Source of the DNA: Athene noctua | Taxonomy: Eukaryota > Chordata > Aves > Strigiformes > Strigidae | Assembly (NCBI RefSeq): GCF_965140245.1 | Contig: NC_134051.1 | Location: 7,090,201-7,154,200 of the forward strand | Length of the DNA: 64,000 bases | Direction: 5' to 3' | Part shown: one piece after another, positions 62,540 to 64,000 of the stretch | Position numbering within the stretch: the stretch's first letter is position 1 | How the letters are laid out: each line of letters starts with the position of its first letter | Made by a program: the position numbers and the translations under genes | Notes under the pieces: model-generated | Seen by the model: only the letters and a program-made list of their open reading frames with translations | Told to the model about the DNA's origin: nothing | Databases searched by the model: none

Positions 62540-62765
62540 TCCCATGTTGCGTTTGGGATTTGTATTTAATTCTTATTTATTTCTTCATAGGTTTGTCCCT
62601 GTCATTGCTGCTGTTCCCAGCCCGGCTTTCCAGCAGTTTTGCTCTGCAGAGAGCTGCAGGTTGGCTATGAAATATGACAAAGCGTTCATTTAAATGCACA
62701 CCATGATGTCGGCGAGTCCATTAGGAGAATTAATTTGAATGGTTGGCATTTAATAAACAGCCTTG
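62540..62765. promoter_or_regulatory. AT-rich block, candidate conserved element
   Basis: Contains TGTATTTAATTCTTATTTAT (62561-62580), AAGCGTTCATTTAAATGCAC (62681-62700), AGGAGAATTAATTTGAATGG (62723-62742) and CATTTAATAAACAG. TAATT cores and a POU-like ATTTAAATGCA are the main signals. Confidence 0.28.
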
Positions 62766-62945
62766 TCCCTCCTCTCCGCCCCCCGCCCCCCCTCCCTCCC
62801 CGCCACCATCTCGGATGGGTTAAAAAGAAACCACATGTGGATATTGGAGGGAGGGGGGGAGCAGGTATCTGGGTCGGGGAGAGGGGGGGGAAATAATAAG
62901 AGAGCTGATGTTATAAGAGGAATTGCAGTTTGTTTTGTTCATGGT

Positions 62946-62962
62946 AAAAAAAAAAAAAAAAA
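62946..62962. repeat. A homopolymer run
   Basis: Seventeen consecutive A. No retrotransposon body is recognisable to its left. Confidence 0.8.
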
Positions 62963-63179
62963 GCACATGTGGAAGGGTGCTGAGCTGAGCAGTTCAGGTT
63001 CATGGGGTGTTGGGTGCATGGAGAAAATAGAGGGATTGAACGGTGATGGGAGACGGGGAGGACACGCTCTGGCCGGAGGGTCCCAGCCTGACTCCAAACA
63101 CGCCGGGCTGGGGGAAGGCGAGGGGATTCGAAGGACGTTTCTCCCCATATGGTGTGTATTACAAGCCCCTTTCTAGTTG

Positions 63180-63530
63180 TAAAGATTAATTTAAAGCCTT
63201 TCTCACCTCCCCCCCATCCCTCTTTCATTGACAAATGAACATCTGGGCTGAATGCTGCCCAGATCCTAATCAAAGCATTTTTTCAGGGCCGTTGTCTGCT
63301 TTTATGGCTATCTGCTTTTCGGATTCTCTGCAGTTTCAATGCACTTGGCAATTCAGCCTGTAAATACCCCTCTCTGGGATTTATGATTCAGCCTAATGTG
63401 ATTTTTCTCTTTGCTTCTTGATTCGTTTGTTTGGTTTAGTTTAACGACATTTTCTTGTCTGTGCATAAGTTAGGGCACGAAAGGATTTTTTTTTCTCCTC
63501 TCCTCTTTGCAGTGGGTTATTAACAACTAG
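63180..63530. promoter_or_regulatory. AT-rich block, candidate conserved element
   Basis: Contains AAAGATTAATTTAAAGCC (63181-63198), TTCATTGACAAATGAACATC (63225-63244), CCTAATCAAAGC (TCF/LEF- or homeodomain-like) and a long T-rich right half. It is the longest non-repetitive AT-rich stretch near the right edge. It may belong to regulatory DNA of the next gene on the right. Confidence 0.28.
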
Positions 63531-64000
63531 GAAAAAAAAGCATTTTTTGGTGCCTATGTTGGCTGATGGGGGCACTGGGGGGCCAAAGCCAGCCCTGAAT
63601 CCCTGACAAGCATCCACTGGTCATCCTGAACCATCTCTTTTTTTCTTACAGCAAGCTGTTTTTTTGAGGTTTTGCCGAGAAAGCAGCTTTCCACCAAAGC
63701 TGAGCCCTTTCTGTGATTCTCAAGGGCTTCTCTGGTGGCGAGAGGCAGCGTGAGCCACAGCCCAATATGGAAAAGCCATTTGCCCCCTGAAACGATGACT
63801 GAAATGCCTGAAAAATAGGGAGTGCTGTGGCTGGGATCCCATTCCCTTCATTCTTGATTTTTTTCCCCTGCAAGCTCCAGTTTGGGAGTTAAAGGATTAA
63901 TATTTAAAACCTAGCTGGGATGTTGAATAATGTTTGTGGTGCCCCAGGTGCTACAGGAAAGGACAGTGCTTGACCTGAGGCAAAAAGGCAGAAAATCCGT

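Larger units (their letters stand above)
44876..64000. other. Intergenic DNA downstream of FBXL18, no gene recognised
   Basis: These 19 kb contain no open frame that I can match to a protein, and no CpG-island promoter. Long open frames (for example on the minus strand at 54761-55630) overlap other open frames, are compositionally biased and lack splice-consistent partners. Human synteny predicts TNRC18 on the + strand beyond this. Neither its N-terminal coding exon nor a clear 5'UTR exon is visible. Several AT-rich blocks are listed separately. Confidence 0.6.

Noticed and set aside
44876..64000. TNRC18 first exons, expected by synteny
   Set aside because: No recognisable N-terminal TNRC18 peptide, CpG-island promoter or consistent splice pair was found in this stretch. 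It is probably beyond the right edge.

Overview
This window is vertebrate nuclear DNA, most likely from a bird that is not chicken. It holds two protein-coding genes on the + strand, both with introns: ACTB (cytoplasmic beta-actin, about 9.7-14.5 kb) and FBXL18 (an F-box/leucine-rich-repeat protein, coding exons spread over 20.2-39.1 kb). The bird assignment rests on the ACTB promoter, 5'UTR exon and intron-1 enhancer. They resemble the chicken beta-actin promoter/intron known from the CAG expression cassette, with many substitutions. Compact intergenic spacing, sharp CpG islands and sparse interspersed repeats fit an avian microchromosome. The order ACTB then FBXL18 on one strand matches human chromosome 7p22. 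By that synteny FSCN1 would lie to the left and TNRC18 to the right, but no coding exon of either is visible.

Layout: 1-9.5 kb is intergenic, with a few AT-rich blocks that look like conserved regulatory DNA. 9.48-11.1 kb is the ACTB CpG island with promoter, exon 1 and intron-1 enhancer. 11.2-13.9 kb holds the five ACTB coding exons (375 residues, intact). 13.9-14.5 kb is the ACTB 3'UTR with zipcode and poly(A) signal. 14.5-19.85 kb is intergenic. 19.86-20.5 kb is the FBXL18 CpG-island promoter with clustered YY1-type motifs. 20.2-39.1 kb holds the five FBXL18 coding exons (711 residues, intact), including a large 11.8-kb last intron. 39.1 to about 44.85 kb is probably FBXL18 3'UTR, with an uncertain end. 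44.9-64 kb is non-coding and contains several AT-rich, homeodomain-motif-rich blocks, possibly enhancers of a neighbouring gene.

The two genes are functionally unrelated: actin is a cytoskeletal subunit and FBXL18 is an SCF ubiquitin-ligase substrate receptor. Nothing suggests an operon-like or horizontally acquired system. The most unusual local observations are: (1) the ACTB TATA position carries a perfect CArG box that is the exact reverse complement of the upstream CArG box; (2) a roughly 270-bp imperfect palindrome sits in FBXL18 intron 4; (3) paired poly(A) signals just inside FBXL18 intron 2 could give an F-box-only short protein; (4) several YY1 motifs and in-frame upstream ATGs surround the FBXL18 start; (5) there is a scatter of MIR-like ancient SINE relics. 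All calls are by eye; no alignment or database search was run.
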